NCBI GenBank assembly: GCA_963698775.1
Contig: CAVOSE010000009.1
Coordinates: 62,001 to 126,000 of the forward strand
From: Thiohalocapsa sp963698775
GTDB lineage: Bacteria; Pseudomonadota; Gammaproteobacteria; Chromatiales; Chromatiaceae
Length of the DNA: 64,000 nucleotides
Reading direction: 5' to 3'
The notes under the pieces were generated by a model that was given only the letters and a program-made list of their open reading frames with translations, did no database searches and was not told where the DNA came from. This document shows, in pieces, positions 25,914 through 35,000 of this stretch (the first letter of the stretch is position 1; every line of letters starts with the position of its first letter). Both the position numbers and the translations under genes were made by a program.

Positions 25914-26119
25914 CAGGCGCTCCGAACTAGTTGATCGCCAGGGTCCGCGGCTGATTCGATGCGGCGGCAGTGGCGGTTTGAAAGTAGGCGCGGAATCCTA
26001 CCAGATTTCGAGGCAACCATATCAAGGATGGGGATGGATGCTCCGTCGATGCCGGTGAGGCGTCGCCTCCCCAAGATTAAGGTGTTTCGTCACGAAGCGC
26101 GCTGGCTCTGCATTTTCCA

Positions 26120-26148
26120 TTGACGATGGATAAATGCGGATGTATCAT
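26120..26148 (+). promoter_or_regulatory. Strong sigma-70 promoter for the tRNA-tufA operon
   Basis: TTGACG (five of six), a 17-base spacer and TATCAT (five of six) are followed by GCTCCGCTCGG, a GC-rich discriminator of the kind found in stringently controlled stable-RNA promoters. Transcription would begin near 26155, about 11 bases before tRNA-Tyr. Confidence 0.75.
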
Positions 26149-26165
26149 GCTCCGCTCGGTCAAAT

Positions 26166-26250
26166 GGAGGGGTTCCCGAGCGGTCAAAGGGATCAGACTG
26201 TAAATCTGACGGCTCAGCCTTCGGAGGTTCGAATCCTCCCCCCTCCACCA
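26166..26250 (+). tRNA. tRNA-Tyr (GUA)
   Basis: This is an 85-base class II tRNA with a long variable arm. The acceptor arms GGAGGGG and CCCCTCC pair, the anticodon GTA lies in CAGACTGTAAATCTG, the T loop is TTCGAAT, and CCA is encoded. It is the first gene of the tRNA-tufA operon. Confidence 0.97.
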
Positions 26251-26368
26251 GATTTAACGGTTCCACTGGCGACAGCGCTCTGGTTCTCGGCTAACTTTCA
26301 GTTTTAATGGCTGTATTTCTGAAAGCGAGGCCAGGTTTCGGGTGTGCCGGATGCAGGCCAGTCTAAAT

Positions 26369-26442
26369 GCGGGTGTAGTTCAACGGTAGAACCTCAGCCT
26401 TCCAAGCTGATGGTGTGGGTTCGATTCCCATCACCCGCTCCA
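26369..26442 (+). tRNA. tRNA-Gly (UCC)
   Basis: This 74-base tRNA has acceptor arms GCGGGTG and CACCCGC, anticodon TCC in CAGCCTTCCAAGCTG, T loop TTCGATT and an encoded CCA. It lies 118 bases after tRNA-Tyr in the conserved Tyr-Gly-Thr-tuf order. Confidence 0.97.
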
Positions 26443-26588
26443 TAGCGGCATTCGGCCCGCCCATCCGGTTCCAATGACGGTGCCGGCAACCGATGCCTCC
26501 GGGCGGTTCGGGAGGGATGGGTTGCCACGGAATACGACGTGGCGGCAAGGGCCGTTTCCGAGAACGGATGTTGCGAAACGAAGTTTTC

Positions 26589-26664
26589 GCCCATGTAGCT
26601 CAGTTGGTAGAGCACACCCTTGGTAAGGGTGAGGTCACCGGTTCGACTCCGGTCATGGGCTCCA
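26589..26664 (+). tRNA. tRNA-Thr (GGU)
   Basis: This 76-base tRNA has acceptor arms GCCCATG and CATGGGC, anticodon GGT within CCCTTGGTAAGGG, T loop TTCGACT and an encoded CCA. It immediately precedes tufA, as in E. coli thrT-tufB. Confidence 0.97.
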
Positions 26665-26808
26665 AGTACAGATCCTGCCGGCTGCAGGGCCTGGTTGAGC
26701 TACGCGAATAAGATTCGGTAGTCGAACTATTTCTCGAACACCGGTTGCGTCCGCCCTGTCATGGGGATTGCGGCTGGGGCTTCAGGTACGCTCGCGGAGA
26801 GGAAGTCG

Positions 26809-27999
26809 ATGTCCAAAGCAAAATTCGAACGCAAGAAGCCGCACGTGAACGTCGGCACGATCGGTCACGTCGACCATGGCAAGACCACGCTGACGGCGGC
26901 GATCACGGTGCACCAGGCGAAGAAATTCGGTGGTGAGTCGAAGGCCTATGACCAGATCGACAACGCCCCGGAAGAGCGTGAGCGCGGCATCACCATTGCC
27001 ACAGCGCACGTCGAGTACGAGACCACCGCGCGCCACTACGCGCACGTCGACTGCCCCGGCCACGCCGATTATGTGAAAAACATGATCACTGGTGCGGCGC
27101 AGATGGACGGTGCGATCCTGGTGGTGTCCGCGGCCGACGGCCCGATGCCGCAGACGCGCGAGCACATCCTGCTCTCGCGCCAGGTTGGCGTGCCCTACAT
27201 CATCGTCTACCTGAACAAGGCCGACATGGTCGACGACGCCGAACTGCTGGAGCTGGTCGAGATGGAAGTGCGTGAGCTGCTTGACAGCTACGAATTCCCC
27301 GGCGACGACACCCCGATCATCACCGGCTCTGCGCTGAAGGCGCTCGAAGGCGACGAAAGCGAGATCGGTGGCCCGTCCATCGACAAGCTGATGGACGCCC
27401 TCGACAGCTACATCCCAGAGCCCGAGCGTGCCATCGACGGTGCCTTCCTGATGCCGATTGAGGACGTGTTCTCCATCTCCGGTCGCGGCACTGTCGTCAC
27501 CGGTCGTGTCGAGCGCGGTGTGGTCAAGGTGGGCGAAGAAGTCGCCATTGTCGGCATCAAAGACACCGTCAAGACCATCTGCACCGGTGTCGAGATGTTC
27601 CGCAAGCTGCTCGATCAGGGCGAAGCGGGCGATAACATCGGCGCGCTGCTGCGTGGTGTGAAGCGTGAAGACGTCGAGCGCGGCCAGGTGCTGGCCAAGC
27701 CCGGCTCGATCACCCCGCACACCCACTTCGAAGCTGAGGTGTACGTGCTGAGTAAGGAAGAGGGCGGCCGGCATACCCCGTTCTTCAACGGCTATCGTCC
27801 GCAGTTTTACTTCCGCACCACCGACGTCACGGGTGCCTGCGAGCTGCCCGAAGGCATCGAGATGGTGATGCCGGGTGACAACGTGAAGATGACCGTGAGG
27901 CTCATCGCGCCGATCGCGATGGAAGAAGGTCTGCGCTTTGCCGTACGCGAAGGCGGACGTACCGTCGGCGCTGGCGTCGTCGCGAAGATCATCGAGTGA
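26809..27999 (+). CDS. tufA: Elongation factor Tu, first copy
   Basis: EF-Tu is the GTPase that brings aminoacyl-tRNA to the ribosome. It has 396 residues, with G1 GHVDHGKT, G3 DCPGH, G4 NKADM, and domains II and III complete. The ATG at 26809 follows a GAGAGGAAG ribosome-binding site; an open extension back to 26761 is not part of the gene. The protein is identical to the copy at 44154-45344. The two genes differ by seven silent changes that I can count, plus the stop codon (TGA here). Cotranscription with the three upstream tRNAs is likely. Confidence 0.98.
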   Translation: MSKAKFERKKPHVNVGTIGHVDHGKTTLTAAITVHQAKKFGGESKAYDQIDNAPEERERGITIATAHVEYETTARHYAHVDCPGHADYVKNMITGAAQMDGAILVVSAADGPMPQTREHILLSRQVGVPYIIVYLNKADMVDDAELLELVEMEVRELLDSYEFPGDDTPIITGSALKALEGDESEIGGPSIDKLMDALDSYIPEPERAIDGAFLMPIEDVFSISGRGTVVTGRVERGVVKVGEEVAIVGIKDTVKTICTGVEMFRKLLDQGEAGDNIGALLRGVKREDVERGQVLAKPGSITPHTHFEAEVYVLSKEEGGRHTPFFNGYRPQFYFRTTDVTGACELPEGIEMVMPGDNVKMTVRLIAPIAMEEGLRFAVREGGRTVGAGVVAKIIE

Positions 28000-28072
28000 G
28001 ATAGATAGCCCAGGATTTCACTGGCGGGGTAGTAGCCCACGCCCCGCGAGTGAGCCTCGGCGCACCTTTATT

Positions 28073-28148
<76 letters not shown>

Positions 28149-28176
28149 TACAACGACGCAGATGCGTCTGGATCCC

Positions 28177-28554
28177 ATGAACGCACGAGCCGAAGCCGGA
28201 TCATCCGGTCTCGATACCGCTAAGCTCGTGATGTCGGTCACTCTTGTAGTGATCGGCATCTGGGCTTTTTATTATTTTGCCGGCTACTCGTTGCTGTTAC
28301 GAGTGATCGGCTTGCTTGTGATTGCTGGCGGTGCCGCGGCAATTGCTCTGACATCTCAGCCTGGGCGCCAGTTATGGCGTTTCGCCATTGACGCACGCAT
28401 GGAAGTACGAAAAGTCGTTTGGCCGACTCGGCAAGAAACCATTCAAACCACGCTTATCGTGATGGTCATGGTGTTTTTGCTGGGCATCCTACTGTGGTTG
28501 TTCGATATGGTGTTAATGTCCATCCTGCGATTCTTAACGGGGCAGGGGGGCTGA
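28177..28554 (+). CDS. secE: Preprotein translocase subunit SecE
   Basis: SecE is the small clamp subunit of the SecYEG channel in the inner membrane. There are three helices: two near the N-terminus (VMSVTLVVIGIWAFYYFAGY and LLRVIGLLVIAGGAAAIAL) and the essential C-terminal one (TTLIVMVMVFLLGILLWLFD). The conserved cytoplasmic amphipathic motif EVRKVVWPTRQETIQT precedes the last helix. The length is about 125 residues, the three-helix form of gammaproteobacteria. I prefer ATG 28177 (MNARAEA); ATG 28162 would add five residues. nusG follows two bases downstream. Confidence 0.94.
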   Translation: MNARAEAGSSGLDTAKLVMSVTLVVIGIWAFYYFAGYSLLLRVIGLLVIAGGAAAIALTSQPGRQLWRFAIDARMEVRKVVWPTRQETIQTTLIVMVMVFLLGILLWLFDMVLMSILRFLTGQGG

Positions 28555-28556
28555 CC

Positions 28557-29090
28557 ATGGCGAAGCGTTGGTACGTGATTCACGCCTTTTCAGGCTTCGA
28601 AGGGCATGTCCAGCGCTCTCTCGATGAACGCATCAAGCGGGCGGGCATGGAGGACGCGTTCGGCGACATTCTAGTGCCGACGGAGGAAGTCGTCGAAATC
28701 CGCAATGGGCAACAACGGAAGAGTGAACGCAAGTTTTTTCCTGGTTACGTGCTCATCAACATGGAAATGACCGATGAGACCTGGCACCTCGTCAAGGACG
28801 TACCGAAGGTGATGGGCTTCATCGGCGGCAAGGGCGACCGTCCTGCGCCAATTCCAGACTCGCAGGCGGACGCCATCCTTCAGCGGATGCAAGACGGTGT
28901 CGAGAAGCCGCGCCCAAAGGTGTTGTACGAGCCAGGCGAGGTCGTCCGAGTGACCGACGGCCCGTTCACCGATTTCAACGGTGTGGTCGAAGAGGTGGAC
29001 TACGACAAGAGTCGCGTCAAGGTGTCGGTGCTGATCTTTGGCCGGTCGACGCCTGTCGAGCTGGAATTTGCCCAGGTCGAAAAGGGCTGA
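28557..29090 (+). CDS. nusG: Transcription elongation/termination factor NusG
   Basis: NusG binds RNA polymerase, suppresses pausing and links to Rho or to ribosomal protein S10. It has 177 residues, with the N-terminal NGN domain (KRWYVIHAFSGFEGHVQRSL, FFPGYVLINMEM) and the C-terminal KOW domain (GEVVRVTDGPFTDFNGVVEE). The ATG at 28557 follows a GGCAGGGGGG ribosome-binding site, with secE two bases upstream. The next gene, rplK, starts 296 bases later. Confidence 0.97.
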   Translation: MAKRWYVIHAFSGFEGHVQRSLDERIKRAGMEDAFGDILVPTEEVVEIRNGQQRKSERKFFPGYVLINMEMTDETWHLVKDVPKVMGFIGGKGDRPAPIPDSQADAILQRMQDGVEKPRPKVLYEPGEVVRVTDGPFTDFNGVVEEVDYDKSRVKVSVLIFGRSTPVELEFAQVEKG

Positions 29091-29386
29091 AGTCTGCCTG
29101 ACCGCGCGCTCGGATTGCAGCACGGTTCAAGACGGGGTGTGCTGCTGACGGAAGCTGAACCTTGAGCGGTCTGCGCCGGGACAACCGTGAGATCTGCCCC
29201 TGCGACGGGCGAATTCGACAAGCTAATTGAATACACTGGGATGATCACGAGGTCGCGGATGAGCGGTCACGGGATCGCCCGCTTTCGGGCCCTCGCCGGT
29301 TCGGCCTGGGCGGCGCCGCTTTCGGCGTATCAACAACTCGGGGAGCCGGGCCCTACGCCGGCGATTGCACCCGTTGGAGCGAAATC

Positions 29387-29821
29387 ATGGCGAAGAAAGT
29401 TTCCGCCTACATCAAGCTGCAGGTCAAGGCTGGCGAGGCGAACCCAAGCCCACCAGTCGGTCCAGCACTCGGCCAGCATGGCGTCAACATCATGGAGTTC
29501 TGCAAGGCGTTCAACGCCAAGACGCAGGAACTCGAAAAAGGTTTGCCGACGCCCGTCGTCATCACCGTCTACTCCGACCGCAGCTTTACCTTTATCACCA
29601 AGACGCCGCCAGCGGCGATCCTGTTGAAAAAGGCCGCGGGCGTCGGTAAGGGCAGCAGTACGCCGAACAGCGCCAAGGTTGGCACCGTTACCCGCGCTCA
29701 GCTAGAAGATATCGCCACCGCTAAGATGCCGGATCTCACGGCGGCGGATATGGACGCGGCCGTGCGCACCATCGCCGGCAGTGCCCGTGCAATGGGTCTG
29801 AACGTTGAGGGGGTAGAGTAA
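29387..29821 (+). CDS. rplK: 50S ribosomal protein L11
   Basis: L11 binds the GTPase-associated centre of 23S rRNA. It has 144 residues and starts KKVSAYIKLQVKAGEANPSP, with the proline-rich linker (TPPAAILLKKAAGVGKGSS) between its two domains. The stop overlaps the rplA start by one base (TAATG). The 296-base leader upstream may hold the L1 autoregulatory site known for this operon in E. coli, but I could not place it. Confidence 0.97.
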   Translation: MAKKVSAYIKLQVKAGEANPSPPVGPALGQHGVNIMEFCKAFNAKTQELEKGLPTPVVITVYSDRSFTFITKTPPAAILLKKAAGVGKGSSTPNSAKVGTVTRAQLEDIATAKMPDLTAADMDAAVRTIAGSARAMGLNVEGVE

Positions 29822-30516
29822 TGGCCGGAATGAGCAAGCGCGCGAAGATGATCCGTGAACGCGTCGATTCCGCCAAGGCTTATGCGGCGGACGACGCCTT
29901 CGCTTTGCTGCGAGAAATCTCCAGTGTGAAGTTCATCGAAAACGTAGATGTTGCGGTGAATCTTGGCGTCGATCCGCGCAAGTCGGACCAAGTCGTGCGT
30001 GGTTCGGCGGTACTCCCTAACGGCATTGGCAAGGATGTGCGCGTGGCCGTCTTCACGCAGGGCCCGAATGCTGAGGCCGCCACCGAAGCGGGTGCCGAGC
30101 GTGTCGGCATGGAAGACCTCGCCGAAGAAATGAAGGCAGGTAACCTGAACTTCGACGTGATTATCGCGTCGCCAGATGCTATGAGGGTCGTCGGCCAGCT
30201 AGGTAAATTGCTCGGCCCACGTGGCTTGATGCCGAACCCGAAGGTTGGCACCGTGACGCCGAACATCGCGGAGGCCGTGAACAACGCTAAGGCTGGTCAG
30301 GTGCGCTACCGCACCGACAAGGCTGGGATCATCCACTGCCCGCTTGGCAAGATCGACTTCGAGCCGCAGAAATTGCGTGAGAACCTCGAGGCACTGTTGA
30401 TCAATCTGAATAAGGCCAAGCCGAGCGCGGCGAAAGGGATTTACATGAAGAAGGTCACGGTGTCTTCCACCATGGGGCCTGGGCTCACCATCGATCATGG
30501 CGCGCTCGACCTCTAG
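29821..30516 (+). CDS. rplA: 50S ribosomal protein L1
   Basis: L1 forms the mobile stalk at the E site and, in E. coli, represses its own rplKA mRNA. It has 231 residues, with KSDQVVRGSAVLPNGIGKDV, the PNPKVGTVTPNIAEAV RNA-binding region and KGIYMKKVTVSSTMGPG at the C-terminus. It is translationally coupled to rplK by a one-base overlap. Confidence 0.97.
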   Translation: MAGMSKRAKMIRERVDSAKAYAADDAFALLREISSVKFIENVDVAVNLGVDPRKSDQVVRGSAVLPNGIGKDVRVAVFTQGPNAEAATEAGAERVGMEDLAEEMKAGNLNFDVIIASPDAMRVVGQLGKLLGPRGLMPNPKVGTVTPNIAEAVNNAKAGQVRYRTDKAGIIHCPLGKIDFEPQKLRENLEALLINLNKAKPSAAKGIYMKKVTVSSTMGPGLTIDHGALDL

Positions 30517-30599
30517 TTGATCGATCGAAGATCGGTTTGACACGTTTTAGCCGGCCCGCATTCAGGCCGGTGTGAACTTTGGGGCAGCGGCCTTTGGGC

Positions 30600-30690
30600 C
30601 GAAGTCCGTCAAAGACCGCAGGTGCCTCGGTGGCGGACAGGGAGTCCGGTGCGGCGGCTTAATGAGATGCCTGCGTAGATGGTGCCCTCG
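30600..30690 (+). promoter_or_regulatory. L10-type ribosomal protein leader before rplJ
   Basis: The 307-base gap between rplA and rplJ contains GTCAAAGACCGCAGGTG and, downstream, TTAATGAGATGCCTGCGTAGATGGTG in separated arms. These are the conserved strands of the L10 leader RNA: GCAGG can pair with CCTGC around an internal hairpin. In E. coli the L10-L7/L12 complex binds this structure to repress rplJL translation. The start of the rplJ reading frame lies about 135 bases downstream. The exact ends are approximate. Confidence 0.8.
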
Positions 30691-30823
30691 AATCAGGCCG
30701 GCCTATGGCCGTGCTCCTGGGGACAGGCACGCTCGCCGAGGCTGACGCAGCGGAAGTGCTGGGCTCGGAATTGTTTGCGGGGCTTATGGCCTCGCAGTGA
30801 ACTGTAATCAGGAGGTGACGACT

Positions 30824-31351
30824 GTGGCACTGACGTTTGCCCAGAAAGAGACGATCGTCGCCGAGGTTGCGGAAGTTGCGAAGAACGCCTACTCGGCCAT
30901 TGGCGCCGAGTACCGGGGATTGACCGTGGAGCAGATGACCGATCTGCGCGTGCGTGCACGCCAAGCCGGTGTCTATGTTCGGGTCGTAAAAAACACGCTC
31001 GCCAAGCGTGCGCTGGCCGATACCGAGTTCGCTTGCCTCGCGGACGAACTCAAAGGGCCACTGCTGCTTGCCTTTGGGCGTGAAGATCCCGGTTCGGCGG
31101 CCCGCGTGGCCGAATCCTTCGCAAAGGAGCATGACAAGTTCCAAGTGCGCGTCATCGCACTGTCGGGGCAACTCTTGCCACCGTCGGAACTCGGCAAAGT
31201 CGCGAAGATGCCGACCTACGACGAGGCGCTCAGCATGCTCATGTCCGTAATGAAGGCGCCGATACAGAAACTGACGACGACGTTGAACGAGGTGCCGAGC
31301 AAATTGGTTCGCACCGTTGCCGCCGTCCGGGACGCGAAAGAGGCCGCTTGA
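30824..31351 (+). CDS. rplJ: 50S ribosomal protein L10
   Basis: L10 anchors the L7/L12 stalk to the ribosome and autoregulates the operon. It has 175 residues, with TFAQKETIVAEVAEVAKNAY, GLTVEQMTDLRVRARQAGV and VVKNTLAKRAL in the N-terminal rRNA-binding domain, and a C-terminal helix that carries L12 dimers. The GTG at 30824 is chosen because GGAGG lies nine bases upstream (30811-30815); an earlier in-frame GTG at 30797 lacks a site. Confidence 0.96.
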   Translation: MALTFAQKETIVAEVAEVAKNAYSAIGAEYRGLTVEQMTDLRVRARQAGVYVRVVKNTLAKRALADTEFACLADELKGPLLLAFGREDPGSAARVAESFAKEHDKFQVRVIALSGQLLPPSELGKVAKMPTYDEALSMLMSVMKAPIQKLTTTLNEVPSKLVRTVAAVRDAKEAA

Positions 31352-31501
31352 ACGAGGACGCCGGTACGCTGTTTTGCCGAGCGATGCGCCCGCGGGCCAT
31401 CGATGACACGGTAAAGCGACCCCGGTGAACCTTCGTAAGGTGGTGCAACGATCGCGTTCGGTCCACTGACAAATTTATCGATTTAGGATCAGGAGAAACC
31501 A

Positions 31502-31882
31502 ATGGCTGTTTCCAAAGACGAAATTCTGGAAGCCATCGCCGGCATGACCGTGATGGAGGTCGTCGACCTCATTAGTGCGATGGAAGAGAAGTTCGGCGTC
31601 ACCGCCGCCGCCGCCGTTGCGGTTGCGCCGGGTGCTGCTGGTGGTGGCGAAGTCGCCGCCGCTGAAGAGCAGACCGAATTCGACGTCGTGCTGGCGTCGT
31701 TCGGTGCCAACAAGGTCGCGGTCATCAAGGCCGTCCGTGCACTCACCGGTCTTGGGCTGAAGGAGGCCAAGGACGCGGTCGAGGGCGCGCCGATGACACT
31801 GAAGGAAGGTGTGTCGAAGGACGACGCGGAGGCGGCCAAGAAGGCTTTGGAAGAGGCGGGTGCGTCGGTCGAAATCAAATAA
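31502..31882 (+). CDS. rplL: 50S ribosomal protein L7/L12
   Basis: L7/L12 is the acidic stalk protein that recruits translation factors. It has 126 residues: an N-terminal dimer domain (VMEVVDLISAMEEKFGV), an Ala-Gly hinge (AAAAVAVAPGAAGGGEVAAAEE) and the C-terminal factor-binding domain (VIKAVRALTGLGLKEAKDAV). An AGGATCAGGAG ribosome-binding site precedes the ATG. It is cotranscribed with rplJ, and a terminator-like hairpin lies before rpoB. Confidence 0.97.
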   Translation: MAVSKDEILEAIAGMTVMEVVDLISAMEEKFGVTAAAAVAVAPGAAGGGEVAAAEEQTEFDVVLASFGANKVAVIKAVRALTGLGLKEAKDAVEGAPMTLKEGVSKDDAEAAKKALEEAGASVEIK

Positions 31883-31921
31883 GATCGCCTTTGACTCAGC
31901 GCCCCTTCCAGCGCTGCTCGA

Positions 31922-31950
31922 GGCTGGCGGCCCAGAGCCGCCGGCCTTTT
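31922..31950 (+). terminator. Hairpin with T run between rplL and rpoB (attenuator-like)
   Basis: A 10-pair stem (GGCTGGCGGC with GCCGCCGGCC, one G-U pair) with loop CCAGA is followed by TTTTGCC. E. coli has a partial terminator at the same place, setting the ratio of L12 to RNA polymerase. A similar role here is inferred from position. Confidence 0.7.
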
Positions 31951-32078
31951 GCCGTTTGCGTGGCGGCTAAGTCCCCCGCCGGTCCGGTTGGCCGGCTCGG
32001 CCCTATCGGCCGCCCCTTCGTCAACGGCGGTTTTCGGTCTCGCGACCCGTCTGCAGATCAATCATGAGGAAAGGCAGC

Positions 32079-35000
32079 ATGGCCTATTCGTTCACCGAAA
32101 AGAAGCGTATCCGCAAGAACTTCGGCAAGCGCCCGGGCATCCTCGAGGTGCCCTTCCTGCTGGCGACGCAGATCGACTCCTACAAGTTCTTCCTGCAGGC
32201 CGACGGTAAACCCAAGGACCGGGACGACGTCGGCTTGCACGCGGCCTTCAAATCGGTGTTGCCGATCGAGAGCTACAACGGCCATGCCGTGCTCGAGTAC
32301 GTCAGCTACCGTCTCGGCGAGCCGGTCTTCGATGTGCGCGAATGTCATTTGCGTGGCGCGACCTATGCAGCGCCGCTGCGCGTGCTGTTGCGCCTGGTCA
32401 TCTACGACAAGGACGCGCCGGCGGGCAGCAAGGTTGTCAAGGATGTCAAGGAGCAAGAGGTCTACATGGGCGACCTGCCTTTGATGACCGAAACCGGCAC
32501 CTTCATCATCAACGGCACCGAGCGCGTCATCGTCTCGCAGCTGCATCGATCCCCGGGCGTGTTCTTCGATCACGACAAGGGCAAGACCCACTCGTCCGGC
32601 AAGCTGCTGTTTTCCGCGCGGGTGATTCCGTACCGTGGCTCCTGGCTCGATTTCGAGTTCGATCCGAAGGATAACGTCTACGTTCGTATCGACCGTCGCC
32701 GCAAGCTGCCCGCGACCATCTTGTTGCGGGCGTTGGGGTACAACACCGACGACATCCTGTCCCGCTTCTTTGACACCGACACCTTCCGGCTTGGAGACGA
32801 GTTGGAGCTTGACCTAGTGCCGGAGCGTCTGCGCGGCGAGACCGTCAACTTCGAGGTCCGAATCGGCGACGAGATGCTGGTCGAGTCGGGGCGGCGCGTC
32901 ACCGCTAAGCACATCCGCGAGTTGCAGAAGGCTGGCGTAGAGCGACTGGTCGTGCCCGATGAATTCCTGATCGGGCGCACCCTGGCGCATTCGCAGATCG
33001 ACACGGAGACCGGCGAAGTCATCGCCGAGGCCAACGCCGAGATCACCGAGGAGCTGTTGGCGCTGCTGCGTGAAAAGGGTATTCAGCAACTCGAGACCCT
33101 GTTCGTCAACGATCTGGACCATGGCCCGTACTTGTCGGAAACCCTGCGCATCGACCACACCACCAACGAGCTCGAGGCGCAGGTTGAAATCTATCGCATG
33201 ATGCGTCCTGGTGAGCCGCCGACCAAGGAGGCCGCGCAGAACCTGTTTCACAACCTGTTCTTTACACCCGACCGCTACGACCTGTCCGCGGTCGGTCGCA
33301 TGAAGTTCAATCGTCGGCTGTCGCGGGAGGCCACCGAGGGGCCGGGCATCCTGTACGACGGGCGTTATTTCGGCGGCCGCAACGACGAATTTGCGAAAAA
33401 GCTGGTGGCCGAGCACGGCGACACCTCGGACATCGTCGATGCCCTGAAGGTGCTGATCGAGCTGCGCAACGGCCGCGGCACTGTCGACGATATCGATCAC
33501 CTCGGCAATCGTCGCATCCGCTGCGTTGGTGAGATGGCCGAGAATCAGTTCCGTGTCGGCCTGGTGCGCGTCGAACGCGCGGTCAAGGAGCGCCTGACGC
33601 TGGCCGAGTCCGAAGGGCTGATGCCGCAGGAGCTGATCAACGCCAAGCCGGTCTCCGCTGCGATCAAGGAGTTCTTTGGTTCTAGCCAGCTGTCGCAGTT
33701 CATGGACCAGAACAATCCCCTGTCCGAGGTCACGCACAAGCGTCGTGTCTCGGCTCTCGGCCCGGGCGGCCTGGCGCGTGAGCGTGCCGGTTTCGAGGTC
33801 CGCGATGTGCATCCGACCCACTACGGTCGCGTTTGTCCCATCGAGACCCCTGAAGGACCCAACATCGGCCTGATCAACTCGCTGGCGGTCTATGCCCGCA
33901 CCAACAAATACGGCTTCCTGGAAACGCCTTACCGTCGGGTCGTCGACGGTAAGGTAACGCCCGACATTGATCACCTGTCAGCGATCGAAGAGGGCGGGTA
34001 CGTCATCGCGCAGGCGAACGCCACCCTGGACGATGACGGGCAGTTGACCGACGCCCTGGTGTCCTGCCGGCACATGAACGAGTTCACGATGAAGGCGCCG
34101 GAAGAGGTCCAGTACATGGACGTCTCGCCGCGCCAGATCGTCTCGGTTGCGGCCTCGCTGATCCCGTTCCTGGAGCACGACGACGCCAACCGCGCCCTAA
34201 TGGGTTCGAACATGCAGCGCCAGGCAGTACCGACGCTGCGTGCCGAGAAGCCGCTGGTGGGCACCGGCATGGAGCGCGTGGTGGCCAAGGATTCGGGGGT
34301 GGTGGTCTGGGCGCGTCGCGGCGGTGTGGTCGATTCGGTCGACGCCGCGCGTATCGTCGTGCGTGTGCACGATGATGAGACGGAGGCCGGCGAGCCCGGC
34401 GTCGACATCTACAATCTGACCAAGTACACCCGTTCGAACCAGAATACCTGTATCAACCAGCGGCCGTTGGTCAGCCCCGGCGATGTCATTGCCCGCAACG
34501 ACGTGCTCGCCGACGGTCCCTCCACCGACATGGGTGAATTGGCGCTGGGCCAGAACCTGCGCGTCGCCTTCATGCCCTGGAACGGCTACAACTTCGAGGA
34601 TTCCATCCTCGTCTCCGAGCGGGTGGTGCAGGAGGACCGCTTCACCAGCATCCACATCGAGGAACTGACCTGCCTGGCCCGCGATACCAAGTTGGGCCCG
34701 GAAGAGATCAGCGGCGACATCCCCAACGTCGGTGAAGCGGCACTGGCCAAGCTGGACGAGTCCGGCATTGTCTACATCGGCGCCGAGGTGCGCGATGGCG
34801 ACATCCTGGTCGGCAAGGTGACGCCCAAGGGCGAGACGCAGTTGACGCCGGAGGAGAAACTGCTGCGCGCGATTTTCGGCGAGAAGGCCTCGGACGTGAA
34901 GGACACCTCGTTGCGCTTGCCGTCCGGCATGGCCGGCACCGTGGTGGACGTCCAGGTGTTTACCCGCGACGGCGTCGAAAAGGACAAGCGCGCCCAGCAG

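Noticed and set aside
32814..33974. Minus-strand open frame (386 codons) across rpoB
   Set aside because: It is a mirror frame of a fully conserved rpoB segment, with no recognisable domain.
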